From Blattabacterium cuenoti (lineage in GTDB: Bacteria > Bacteroidota > Bacteroidia > Flavobacteriales > Blattabacteriaceae), in assembly GCF_014251235.1 (NCBI RefSeq), contig NZ_CP059181.1, positions 186,001-250,000 of the forward strand: a stretch of 64,000 bases of DNA, read 5' to 3'. The notes beneath the pieces are model-generated. The model saw only the letters and a program-made list of their open reading frames with translations, was not told the origin of the DNA and ran no database searches. The translations under genes and the position numbers were made by a program. Positions 1 through 8,675 of this stretch are shown one piece after another (within the stretch, counting starts at the first letter, position 1; each line of letters starts with the position of its first letter).

Positions 1-942
1 TAAATCTCCATTAGTATGTTCTATAAGAATAGCGATGATTCTTTCCAAAGAACCAAAAGGGGCTCTATGTATCATGACAGGGCGTATCTTTTCATTATTT
101 TTATCTTTATAAGATAAACCAAATCTTTCCGGTAAATTATAATCAACTTGAATTGTACCTAATTGCCATTCTCTATCCAAAGAATCTTTTATAATAAAAT
201 CTAATTTTGGACCATAAAAAGCTGCTCCTCCATAATGAATAGTGGCTTCTATATTTTTCTCTTTTACAGTTTTAAGTATAGATTCTTCAGCTAATTTCCA
301 ATTTTTATCAGATCCAATATAATTATTAATGTTTTTTCTATCTCTCAAAGAAATTCTTACTGTATATTTTAAAAAACCTAGATGACGAAAAACCACAAAA
401 ATTAAATTAATAACTTTTTTAAATTCTTCTGACAATTGATCTTCTGTACAAAAAATATGTGCATCATCTTGTGTAAAAGATCTGACCCTAGTTAGTCCAT
501 GAATCTCTCCACTTTTTTCATAACGATAAACTGTTCCAAATTCTGCAAAACGCTTAGGTAGATCTCTATAAGACCATTCTTGAGATCTGTAAACTTCACA
601 ATGATGAGGACAATTCATTGGTTTCAATAAAAATTCTTCTTCTTTACGAGGAGTTTGGATTGGTTTAAAACTATCTTTTCCATATTTATCCCAGTGACCA
701 CTCGTTACATATAATTTTTTATGTCCAATATGTGGAGTTATTATCATTTCATATCCTGATTCTTTTTGAATTTTAGTCAAAAAATCTTCCAAATTTTTTC
801 TGAGAATTGTTCCTCTAGGGAGCCATAAAGGTAACCCCATTCCAACTCTATCTGAAAAAGTAAAAAATTTTAATTTTTTACCGATTTTCCTATGATCGGA
901 ACTATAATTTTTTTTTAAGGAAGAAACTGAAGATTTATCCAT
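1..942 (-). CDS. thrS: Threonyl-tRNA synthetase, N-terminally short, 3' end beyond window edge
   Basis: Charges tRNA-Thr in the cytoplasm. The 314 visible codons read as the class II catalytic core: DHRKIG at residues 16-21, then the zinc ligands Cys111 (KPMNC), His162 (DDAHIF) and His292 (MIHRAP). The anticodon-binding domain would lie past base 1. The ATG at 942 is the only usual start before an in-frame TAA at 1015-1017, so the TGS and editing domains (roughly 240 residues) that normally precede DHRKxG are absent. The space up to glpK (155 bases) is too small to hold them in any frame. Catalytic identity is certain; loss of the editing domain follows from the sequence, while its consequence (no clearing of Ser-tRNA-Thr) is inference. 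Confidence 0.93.
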   Translation of the reverse strand, partial: MDKSSVSSLKKNYSSDHRKIGKKLKFFTFSDRVGMGLPLWLPRGTILRKNLEDFLTKIQKESGYEMIITPHIGHKKLYVTSGHWDKYGKDSFKPIQTPRKEEEFLLKPMNCPHHCEVYRSQEWSYRDLPKRFAEFGTVYRYEKSGEIHGLTRVRSFTQDDAHIFCTEDQLSEEFKKVINLIFVVFRHLGFLKYTVRISLRDRKNINNYIGSDKNWKLAEESILKTVKEKNIEATIHYGGAAFYGPKLDFIIKDSLDREWQLGTIQVDYNLPERFGLSYKDKNNEKIRPVMIHRAPFGSLERIIAILIEHTNGDL

Positions 943-1097
943 TTCAAAAAAAAAACTTCTGCATAATTTTTTCTGTACCCAAATAAGATACAAGTTTTTT
1001 TTATTATAAGGTCCTTATAATATAGAAAATTTTCCGTAAAAAATCCAATTATCTACACAGATATTTGATTATTTTTTATTTCAATTTTTTATTACTT

Positions 1098-2588
1098 CTA
1101 AGTAGAGGACCAAGAACGTGTCGTTTTAATTGCTTTTTTCCATCCTCTAATTCTCTCTATACGACTCGACATTCCTTTTGGTTCAAAAACTTCTTCTAAT
1201 TGCCACTTATCTTGAATATCTTCAAGACTAGTCCAGTAATTAACAGCAAGTCCAGAAAGATAAGCAGCTCCTGCTGCTGTTAATTCAGATATTTTTGATT
1301 TTACTACTTTTACATTTAGAATATCAGATTGAAATTGCATTAATAATTTATTAACTGTAGCACCTCCATCTACACGAAGTTCTTTTATTGAAATACCTGA
1401 ATCAGATTCCATTGCCTTTAAAACATCCATATTTTGAAATGCTATACTTTCTAATGCCGCACGAACAAAATGTGCTGAAGAAGTCCCTCTAGTAATTCCT
1501 ACAATCGTTCCTCTAGCCTTTTGATCCCAATAAGGAGCGCCTAAACCTGAAAAAGCAGGGACCATATACATTCCTTCTGTATTTTCAACAGATGAAGCTA
1601 ATTTTTCTGCTTCACTTGAAGACAAAAGTAAACCTAAACCATCTCTAAGCCATTGCACTACAGCCCCAGCAATAAAAACACTTCCTTCTAAGGCGTACTG
1701 TACTTTATTTTTTATTTTCCAAGCGATAGTCGTTATCAAATTATTATGAGAAAAAACAGGATTTTCTCCTACGTTCATTAACATAAAGCAACCTGTTCCA
1801 TAAGTGTTTTTAACCATTCCAATTTTAGTACACATCTGACCAAAAAGAGAAGCTTGCTGATCTCCAGCAATTCCGGATATAGGAATTTGATGTGATAAAA
1901 TATGACCAGTAGTATAACCAAAAATTTCACTAGATGATTTTACTTCAGGCAACATGGTTCTTGGAATATCAAATAATTTAATCAAATCTGGATCCCAACT
2001 TAATGTATGAATATTAAAAAGCATTGTTCTAGAAGCATTCGTAACATCTGTTACATGAATTTCTTTTCCAGTTAAATTCCATATTAACCATGAATCTATA
2101 GTACCAAAAGCTAATTCTCCAGAATTAGCTTTATTTCTTGCTCCTGGAACATTTTCTAATATCCATTTTATTTTAGTAGCAGAAAAATAAGGATCTATAA
2201 TAAGACCTGTTTTTTTTCTAATCATTTCAGTTAAACCTTCACATTTAAGAAGATCACAATAATTAGATGTTCGTCTATCTTGCCATACAATAGCATTAAA
2301 AATAGGTTCTCCTGTTCTCCTATTCCATACAACAGTTGTTTCTCTTTGATTTGTAATACCTATAGAAATAATATTTTCTCCTTCTAAATTTGCCTTTAAA
2401 ATTGCTTCTAAAGCAACGGAAGCTTGAGTAGACCATATTTCTTCTGCATTATGTTCTACCCATCCAGGATAAGGATAAATTTGTGTAAATTCTCTTTGAG
2501 CTACGGAAATAATATTTCCAATTTTATCAAAAATAATAGCTCTAGAACTAGTTGTTCCTTGATCTAATGATAGCACATATTTTTTCAT
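1098..2588 (-). CDS. glpK: Glycerol kinase
   Basis: FGGY-family kinase that phosphorylates glycerol to sn-glycerol-3-phosphate with ATP. The N-terminus [17 protein letters not shown] is the canonical phosphate-binding start, and the family signature regions ([24 protein letters not shown]) are intact; about 496 residues, normal length. I start at the second Met (2588), which gives the standard MKKY beginning; an ATG two codons upstream (2594) is possible. It lies 3' of glpD on the same strand with about 70 bases between, so the pair forms a route from glycerol to dihydroxyacetone phosphate. No glycerol facilitator gene (glpF) is next to it. Confidence 0.96.
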   Translation of the reverse strand: MKKYVLSLDQGTTSSRAIIFDKIGNIISVAQREFTQIYPYPGWVEHNAEEIWSTQASVALEAILKANLEGENIISIGITNQRETTVVWNRRTGEPIFNAIVWQDRRTSNYCDLLKCEGLTEMIRKKTGLIIDPYFSATKIKWILENVPGARNKANSGELAFGTIDSWLIWNLTGKEIHVTDVTNASRTMLFNIHTLSWDPDLIKLFDIPRTMLPEVKSSSEIFGYTTGHILSHQIPISGIAGDQQASLFGQMCTKIGMVKNTYGTGCFMLMNVGENPVFSHNNLITTIAWKIKNKVQYALEGSVFIAGAVVQWLRDGLGLLLSSSEAEKLASSVENTEGMYMVPAFSGLGAPYWDQKARGTIVGITRGTSSAHFVRAALESIAFQNMDVLKAMESDSGISIKELRVDGGATVNKLLMQFQSDILNVKVVKSKISELTAAGAAYLSGLAVNYWTSLEDIQDKWQLEEVFEPKGMSSRIERIRGWKKAIKTTRSWSST

Positions 2589-2656
2589 AAACATATAATG
2601 ATGATAATGGTATTATTGAATTGATACTACTCTATCTATTATGACTTCTAAAAATG

Positions 2657-4249
2657 TTAGGCTATTGGATAATAGTATTGCATAGCTAACTTTTTGAAAG
2701 TATCTATCTGTTTTTTCTCCCATTCTTGATCTAGAGAAAGTTCTTTAGCCATTAACGCTGCTACTCGTGGTGCTATATCTATCGCTACTTTAGCGTTTAA
2801 AAATAATAAACGGGTTCTTCTTGCCAAAACATCTTCTATGGTTCTAGCCATCTCATATCGAACCATCCATATCACTTCTGCGTTTGTACAATAATACGGT
2901 TTTTTAGATATAAAGTTCTCTCCTAATAAAGGATTTTCCTCTATTATATTTTGAATATGAAATTCATCTTCTCCATATTTTTTCCAATGTAAATTATGAT
3001 TTTTCCATGAAGAAATAGATCCATAAATTTTAAGATCTTTTGTTTTAGAAAAAACTTTATTTAATTTTCCTATCTTAATAGCTTTATTTACAGTATCTTC
3101 AGCCATTTTTCTATATGTAGTCCATTTCCCCCCTATTATAGTAATTAATCCGGATGGACTAATCATAAGTTTATGAGATCGAGAAATATCTTTAGCAGCA
3201 GCAGAAGAAGAATATGTTCTAGGAACAAATAGAGGACGTAAACCTGAAAAAGCACTTAGTATATTATTTTTTTTTGGAGTATATAAAAAATATTTTTCAA
3301 AAGTATGTAAAATAAAATCTATTTCTTGTTCCAAAGGTTTAGGATCAAGAATACATTTATCTAAAAAAGTATCTGTTGTTCCTACTAAAACATGATCATA
3401 CCATGGAACACTAAACAAAATCCTTCCATCTGAAGTTTTTGGAATCACTATAGCGTTAGAACTACTAAAAAAAGATTTATTTAAAACAATATGTGTTCCT
3501 TGACTAGGTTTTATTAAAATAGGCCATGTAAATTCATCCATTTTTAAAATAAAATCGGAAAAAACACCTGTTGCATTGATTACTGTTTTTGAATAAATAG
3601 AATAATTTTTTTTTGTTTCAAGATCACAAGCTATAACCCCTGATGTTTTTCCTTTGATCTTAATAAGATTTTTAACTTGAAAGTAATTTAATAAAATTCC
3701 TTTCTTTTGAACACATGTTTGTGCTATATTAATAGCTAAACGAGAATCGTCAAATTGTCCATCATAATATAAAATTCCTCCTTTTAAATTATCAGGTTTA
3801 ATTTCAGGAAATGTTTTTATCATTTCGTTTTTTGATAAAAACTTTGATGGGCCAAAGCTTAGAGATCCAGCTAACCATTCATAAATTTTTAATCCAGTCC
3901 AATAAAATATCCCCATATTCCAACTAAATATTGGAATAACAAATTTTTGTCTTTTTACTAGATGAGGAGCATTTTTTAATAAAAAACCTCTTTCTTTTAA
4001 AGCCTCATAAACTAATTTTATATTTCCTTGAGCCAAATATCTTATACCTCCATGAATTAATTTAGTACTTCTGCTAGAAGTTCCTTTGGAAAAATCGTTT
4101 TGTTCTAAAAGAAGAGTTTTATATCCTCTAGAAGCTGAATCTAAAGCTATTCCTAAACCTGTAGCCCCACCACCAATAACAACAATATCCCAATGATTTC
4201 TTTTATTTAATATTTCTAAAAATCTATCTCTATTTAAAAAACCTTTCAT
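2657..4249 (-). CDS. glpD: FAD-dependent glycerol-3-phosphate dehydrogenase
   Basis: Membrane-associated flavoenzyme oxidising glycerol-3-phosphate to dihydroxyacetone phosphate and passing electrons to quinone. The dinucleotide-binding motif GGGATG follows WDIVVI near the N-terminus, and GTSSRSTKLIHGGIRYL is the typical FAD/substrate segment. About 530 residues. I choose the Met at 4249 (MKGFLNRD) because it leaves the usual ~19 residues before the FAD motif; an ATG one codon upstream, or the first ATG at 4279, are alternatives. With glpK downstream it feeds the respiratory chain, whose cbb3 terminal oxidase is encoded later in the window. A small inverted repeat sits at 4327-4341 upstream. 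Confidence 0.95.
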   Translation of the reverse strand: MKGFLNRDRFLEILNKRNHWDIVVIGGGATGLGIALDSASRGYKTLLLEQNDFSKGTSSRSTKLIHGGIRYLAQGNIKLVYEALKERGFLLKNAPHLVKRQKFVIPIFSWNMGIFYWTGLKIYEWLAGSLSFGPSKFLSKNEMIKTFPEIKPDNLKGGILYYDGQFDDSRLAINIAQTCVQKKGILLNYFQVKNLIKIKGKTSGVIACDLETKKNYSIYSKTVINATGVFSDFILKMDEFTWPILIKPSQGTHIVLNKSFFSSSNAIVIPKTSDGRILFSVPWYDHVLVGTTDTFLDKCILDPKPLEQEIDFILHTFEKYFLYTPKKNNILSAFSGLRPLFVPRTYSSSAAAKDISRSHKLMISPSGLITIIGGKWTTYRKMAEDTVNKAIKIGKLNKVFSKTKDLKIYGSISSWKNHNLHWKKYGEDEFHIQNIIEENPLLGENFISKKPYYCTNAEVIWMVRYEMARTIEDVLARRTRLLFLNAKVAIDIAPRVAALMAKELSLDQEWEKKQIDTFKKLAMQYYYPIA

Positions 4250-4326
4250 CATGACTGCTTCTCTTTCATATAAATCCATAAGTAAAGTAAGAAAAAATGG
4301 AATATTCTTCTTCTTTGGATTAATAA

Positions 4327-4341
4327 AATATGTTTCATATT
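4327..4341. repeat. Short inverted repeat upstream of glpD
   Basis: AATATG-TTT-CATATT, two 6-base arms around a 3-base spacer, 78 bases before the chosen glpD start. The 10-base word ATTAATAAAA also occurs twice (4319-4328 and 4339-4348). It could be an operator or just AT-rich sequence; the evidence is weak. Confidence 0.2.
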
Positions 4342-4386
4342 AATAAAACGAACAAAATTAAAAATGTTTCTTTTGAAAAGAAAATT

Positions 4387-5745
4387 TTATGATAAACTTT
4401 GTTTAGTTATCATTTTCGATAAAAAATCTTTGATTAATCTTGATCCTGATTTATCATTAAGGCTTTTCATAACTTTACTAATCTTATCAAATTGTTTTAA
4501 AAAAAGATCTATTTCTCTCAATGATACTCCAGATCCCTTTGAAATTCTTTTTCTTCTTTTTATATTATTTAGTGATTTAGGATTATTTCTTTCATATGGA
4601 GTCATAGAAAAAATTATAGATTCTACATTTTTAAAAGAATCCTTTTTTTCATTATGAAAATCCAAAAAATTTTCCATTCCAGGAATCATGGAAAAAATAT
4701 TTTTAATACTTCCTATTTTTTTTATTCTTTTAATTTGTTCCAATAGATCTTCAAAATTAAAACGATTTTTGGAAATTTTTTTATATATTTTTTTAGTTCT
4801 TTCTTCATCAAATTGTTCCTGAACTTTTTCAACTAAAGAAACTATGTCTCCCATTCCTAAAATTCTATTGGCTATTCTTTCTGGATAAAAAATTTCTATA
4901 TTTTCTATTTTTTCTCCATTACTAATGAATTTAATAGGTTTTCCAATAACACTAGACATGGTTATAGCGGCTCCACCCCTGCTATCTCCATCTAATTTTG
5001 TCATAACAATACCATCAAATTCGATAAACTTTAAAAAGTTCTTAGCAGTATTTATTGCATCTTGCCCCGTCATAGAGTCCACTATAAATAAAGTTTCATC
5101 TGGTTTTGAAAAATGATAAATTTTTTGAATTTCGTTCATCATCATTTGATCAATAGATAACCGACCTGCAGTATCAATAATAATCACATTATGTTTGTTC
5201 TTTTCAGCATAAAGAATAGATTTTTCAATAATTTCTATTACATTTTTATTTTCTTTTAAAAAGAAAACAGGAAGATTTACTTTACTGGATAAGATATTTA
5301 ATTGGTCTATAGCTGCAGGACGATAAACATCAGCTGCTACTAATAAAGGATTTTTATTTTCTTTTTTTCTTAAAAAGAAAGCTAATTTGGAAGAAAACGT
5401 AGTTTTTCCGCTTCCTTGTAATCCACAAACAAGAATGACAGAAAGACGATCAGAAGATATTTTAATTTTTTCTATATTCTCTCCCCCCATAATATCCACT
5501 AATTCGTCATATACTAATTTAACAATTAAATTTTTTGGATTTAAAGAAGTAGGAACTTTTTTTCCTATTGATTTTCTTCTAACATTTTGAACAAAATTTT
5601 TAGCTATTTTATAATTAACATCAGCTTCAATTAAAGATCTACGAATTTCTTTCATAGTTTCAGCTATGTTTACATCCGTAATTTCGCCATCCCCCTTTAA
5701 AATGTGAAAGGCTTTACTAAATTTTTTTCGCAAATTTTCAAACAT
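4387..5745 (-). CDS. ffh: Signal recognition particle protein Ffh (SRP54)
   Basis: GTPase of the signal recognition particle; with 4.5S RNA it targets nascent membrane proteins to FtsY and SecYEG. Domain order is intact: N domain (1-95), GTPase domain with P-loop GLQGSGKTTF at 108-117 and the DTAGR and TKLDGD motifs, then the C-terminal methionine-rich M domain (MIPGM, KMITKQ). 452 residues, normal. The start MFENLRKKFSKAF is canonical. It sits 14 bases downstream of argS on the same strand. No 4.5S RNA gene was recognised in the window. Confidence 0.96.
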   Translation of the reverse strand: MFENLRKKFSKAFHILKGDGEITDVNIAETMKEIRRSLIEADVNYKIAKNFVQNVRRKSIGKKVPTSLNPKNLIVKLVYDELVDIMGGENIEKIKISSDRLSVILVCGLQGSGKTTFSSKLAFFLRKKENKNPLLVAADVYRPAAIDQLNILSSKVNLPVFFLKENKNVIEIIEKSILYAEKNKHNVIIIDTAGRLSIDQMMMNEIQKIYHFSKPDETLFIVDSMTGQDAINTAKNFLKFIEFDGIVMTKLDGDSRGGAAITMSSVIGKPIKFISNGEKIENIEIFYPERIANRILGMGDIVSLVEKVQEQFDEERTKKIYKKISKNRFNFEDLLEQIKRIKKIGSIKNIFSMIPGMENFLDFHNEKKDSFKNVESIIFSMTPYERNNPKSLNNIKRRKRISKGSGVSLREIDLFLKQFDKISKVMKSLNDKSGSRLIKDFLSKMITKQSLS

Positions 5746-5759
5746 GATTGTCTATTGTT

Positions 5760-7508
5760 TTACATACGTTCAAGCATTTGAATACCTAATAAATTCATTC
5801 CAGATTTTAATACATTCCCTGTTACATGTATAATATTCATACAAATATTACTATGAATAATATTTAAAGGATCTATAATTTTTTTGTTTTGATATAAATG
5901 ATTAAATGTTTTAGCTACTTCATAAATATAATTAGCTACTAAAGAAGGATTTAATTCATATGCTGATTTTTTTAATACAAATGGATATTTTTTTAGGATT
6001 TTAATTATATTTTTTTCATTTATATCCAATTTATCATTCAACCAATTTTGATTACTTAAGCTACATAAAATTATAAATTTTCTTTCGATAGAACGAATTC
6101 TAGAATAAGAATATTGAATATATGTTCCTGTTTTTCCTTTAAAATCTATAGATTTTAAAGGATCAAAAAGAATATTTTTTTTAGGATTTACTTGAAGAAA
6201 GTAATATTTTATAGCTCCTAAACCTATTATTTCTGCATTTTTTTCTTTTTCTTTTATCGATAGAAAAGATTTTTTTAAAAAATTTTTTTTAACAAGAGAA
6301 AACATTTCTAACATAAAACTATCGGCATCTATAATATTTCCTTTTCTTGATCCCATTTTTCCACTTGGTAAATAAACCATACCATAAGAAAGATGAATTA
6401 ATTTTTTAACCCATATATATCCTAAACGTTTCAATATTTTAAAAAGAACTTTGAAGTGATAATCTTGTTCTTTTCCTACAATATAAATCAATTTATCTAT
6501 TCTATATTTTTTAAAACGCATAACAGCAGTACCTATATCCTGTGTAATATATACAGATGTACCATCTGATCTTAATAAAAGTTTCTGATCAAATCCATCT
6601 TTAATTAAATTAATCCATATAGATCCGTCTTTTTTTTGAAAAAAAAAACCTTTTTGAAGACCATATCTTATAATAGATTTTCCTATTTCATATATGTTAC
6701 TTTCATATTCTATTTTGTCAAATGTTATTCCTAATTTATCATAAGTGTCTTGAAACCCCTTATAAACCCATTCATTCATTTCTTTCCAAATTTTTCTTAT
6801 TTTTGTGTCCCCATCCTCCCATTTTTTTAACATTTCTCTAGCCTCTTTTAATATTGGAATATCGTTTTCTTGATATTTTTTACTCTCTTCATTATAAATT
6901 TTATCAAATAAGTGATAATACATTCCAACAAAATGATCTCCTTTCATTCCTACACTATCAGGTTTTTCTCCCTTTCCTAATTTATTCCATGCTACCATAG
7001 ATTTGCATATATGTATACCTCTATCATTCATAATTTGAATTTTTATAATCTTATATCCAACTATTTTAAATATACTAGATATAGAATAACCAATAAGACT
7101 ATTTCTAACGTGACCCAAATGAAGAGGCTTATTAGCATTTGGAGAAGAGTATTCTATCATTACTTTTTTTTGGTCAGATAACTTTAAATCATAAAAATTT
7201 TTATTTAACATTTTTCTAAGAAGAAAAAGATAATAACCATCTTGATAAATAAAATTTAAAAAACCTCCTATAATAGAAAAACTAATTAATTCTTCTAATT
7301 TATTTTTAACAAAGCTTCCTATATCGATTCCAATACATTTTGGAGATCTTTTTAAGATATTAGATAAAGGAAATAAAACAAGAGTCAGATCTCCTTTATA
7401 AATTTTAGTATTATATTGAAAATCCAATTCAGGACAAGGGTTTAATTTATAAAGATAGTTGATGGATTCTTCAACTAATTTTTCTATAGGTGAAAAATTT
7501 TTAATCAT
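5760..7508 (-). CDS. argS: Arginyl-tRNA synthetase
   Basis: Class I synthetase charging tRNA-Arg. The N-terminal Add-1 domain is followed by SSPNANKPLHLGHVRN with the HIGH motif as HLGH (130-133), a KMSKS-equivalent KMGSRKGN, and the C-terminal DALR anticodon-binding domain ending in a GMNLLG segment. 582 residues, normal. The gene carries homopolymer tracts (an A10 on the plus strand at 6639-6648) but the frame is intact. Only 6 bases separate it from ilvE upstream, so co-transcription is likely. Confidence 0.96.
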   Translation of the reverse strand: MIKNFSPIEKLVEESINYLYKLNPCPELDFQYNTKIYKGDLTLVLFPLSNILKRSPKCIGIDIGSFVKNKLEELISFSIIGGFLNFIYQDGYYLFLLRKMLNKNFYDLKLSDQKKVMIEYSSPNANKPLHLGHVRNSLIGYSISSIFKIVGYKIIKIQIMNDRGIHICKSMVAWNKLGKGEKPDSVGMKGDHFVGMYYHLFDKIYNEESKKYQENDIPILKEAREMLKKWEDGDTKIRKIWKEMNEWVYKGFQDTYDKLGITFDKIEYESNIYEIGKSIIRYGLQKGFFFQKKDGSIWINLIKDGFDQKLLLRSDGTSVYITQDIGTAVMRFKKYRIDKLIYIVGKEQDYHFKVLFKILKRLGYIWVKKLIHLSYGMVYLPSGKMGSRKGNIIDADSFMLEMFSLVKKNFLKKSFLSIKEKEKNAEIIGLGAIKYYFLQVNPKKNILFDPLKSIDFKGKTGTYIQYSYSRIRSIERKFIILCSLSNQNWLNDKLDINEKNIIKILKKYPFVLKKSAYELNPSLVANYIYEVAKTFNHLYQNKKIIDPLNIIHSNICMNIIHVTGNVLKSGMNLLGIQMLERM

Positions 7509-7514
7509 AAATTG

Positions 7515-8576
7515 TTATAAAAATCTTTCTAATTTTAGTCTCCATCCAAAATAATCTTCCGATAAATTATGCTGTATATCTAATAATTTTTTTCTTAAAA
7601 AAAGAGATATTCTTTTTTTATCTGGTAGATTAGGTAAATAAAAATCTTCTTTTTTATAACTTATTTTTTGAAAATAATTTATGACTACAGCAGTTCCACA
7701 GCCAAATGCTTCTTGTAAATATCCTTTCTTTAATCCTTCTATAATTTCTGAAACAGTTAAAACTCTTTCTTCTGTTTTTAATCCTTCTTTTTTTGCTAAA
7801 GAAAGAAGACTCTTACAAGTAATTCCATTTAATATATTTTCATTTGCTAATGGTGTTATTAGTTTTTTTTTCAATAAAAAAAAGACATTCATGGTCCCTA
7901 ATTCTTCAATTATAGTATGAGTAGAAGAATCTGTCCATAATATTTGGTCAAATCCTTCTTTTTGTGCTATCCTAGTTGGATAAAAAGAAGAAGCATAATT
8001 TCCAGCAGCTTTAGTAAAACCAATACCTCCTGAAGCGGAACGACTATATCTTTCTTCTATTTTTATTTTTAAAGGATACTGATAATAAATATCTGAAGGA
8101 GTTGATATTATCATAAATAAATAATTTTTAGATGGTCTGGCTGATAAGGCTCCATCTGTAGCGATTAAAAAAGGACGTATATATAAAGATTGTCCATATT
8201 TTCTAGGAATCCAATCTCTATCTAGATCTATTAATTTTTTTAAACCATTCATAAATATATGTTTTGGAATATTTGGCATTTCCAAACGTCTAGCAGACTT
8301 ATTCATCCTTTTAAAATTATCTTCAGGACGAAATAAAAAAACTTCTTCATTGTGATCTTTATATGCTTTCATTCCTTCAAAAACAGCTTGTCCATAGTGA
8401 AAAACTAGAGTTTTTGGAGAAAATTCTATATTTTTAAATGGTGTAATTTTTGAATTTTTCCATTCTTTATTTTTAAATTCTGAATAAAACATATGATCCG
8501 AAAAATAATTTCCAAAAGGAATTTTATGGAAATCTATCATTTTTCTTCTGGAGTGTAAGATTTTTTCTATTTTCAT
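7515..8576 (-). CDS. ilvE: Branched-chain amino acid aminotransferase
   Basis: Fold-type IV PLP enzyme interconverting Val, Leu and Ile with their 2-oxo acids, using glutamate/2-oxoglutarate. The PLP lysine is K189 in GFTKAAGNYASSFYP, and the FGCGTA segment near the C-terminus is typical of the family. 353 residues; the start MKIEKILHSRR aligns with flavobacterial homologues as I recall them. It lies downstream of a fused branched-chain-type 2-oxo acid dehydrogenase E1 gene, separated by 99 bases that contain a hairpin. Confidence 0.95.
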   Translation of the reverse strand: MKIEKILHSRRKMIDFHKIPFGNYFSDHMFYSEFKNKEWKNSKITPFKNIEFSPKTLVFHYGQAVFEGMKAYKDHNEEVFLFRPEDNFKRMNKSARRLEMPNIPKHIFMNGLKKLIDLDRDWIPRKYGQSLYIRPFLIATDGALSARPSKNYLFMIISTPSDIYYQYPLKIKIEERYSRSASGGIGFTKAAGNYASSFYPTRIAQKEGFDQILWTDSSTHTIIEELGTMNVFFLLKKKLITPLANENILNGITCKSLLSLAKKEGLKTEERVLTVSEIIEGLKKGYLQEAFGCGTAVVINYFQKISYKKEDFYLPNLPDKKRISLFLRKKLLDIQHNLSEDYFGWRLKLERFL

Positions 8577-8595
8577 AATAACAGTAAAAAAGAAT

Positions 8596-8632
8596 TACTA
8601 TCTTAGATCTTATCTTTTGATCAAAGATAGTA
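8596..8632 (-). terminator. Probable intrinsic terminator between the E1 dehydrogenase gene and ilvE
   Basis: Arms TACTATCTT (8596-8604) and AAGATAGTA (8624-8632) form a perfect 9-base inverted repeat. Inside it a GATC/GATC pairing follows one A-A mismatch. Read on the minus strand the stem is followed by ATTCTTTTTT, a U-rich tail, so termination or attenuation after the dehydrogenase gene is plausible. Confidence 0.5.
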
Positions 8633-8675
8633 CAAATAAAAATATTTTATAATACTATTAACGTTTCAAGTATTT

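Noticed and set aside
943-1014. Restoring the thrS N-terminus through a frameshift at the A10 run near 946-955
   Set aside because: The frame stays open only to 1014 and the space to glpK is 155 bases, far too short for the TGS and editing domains in any frame.
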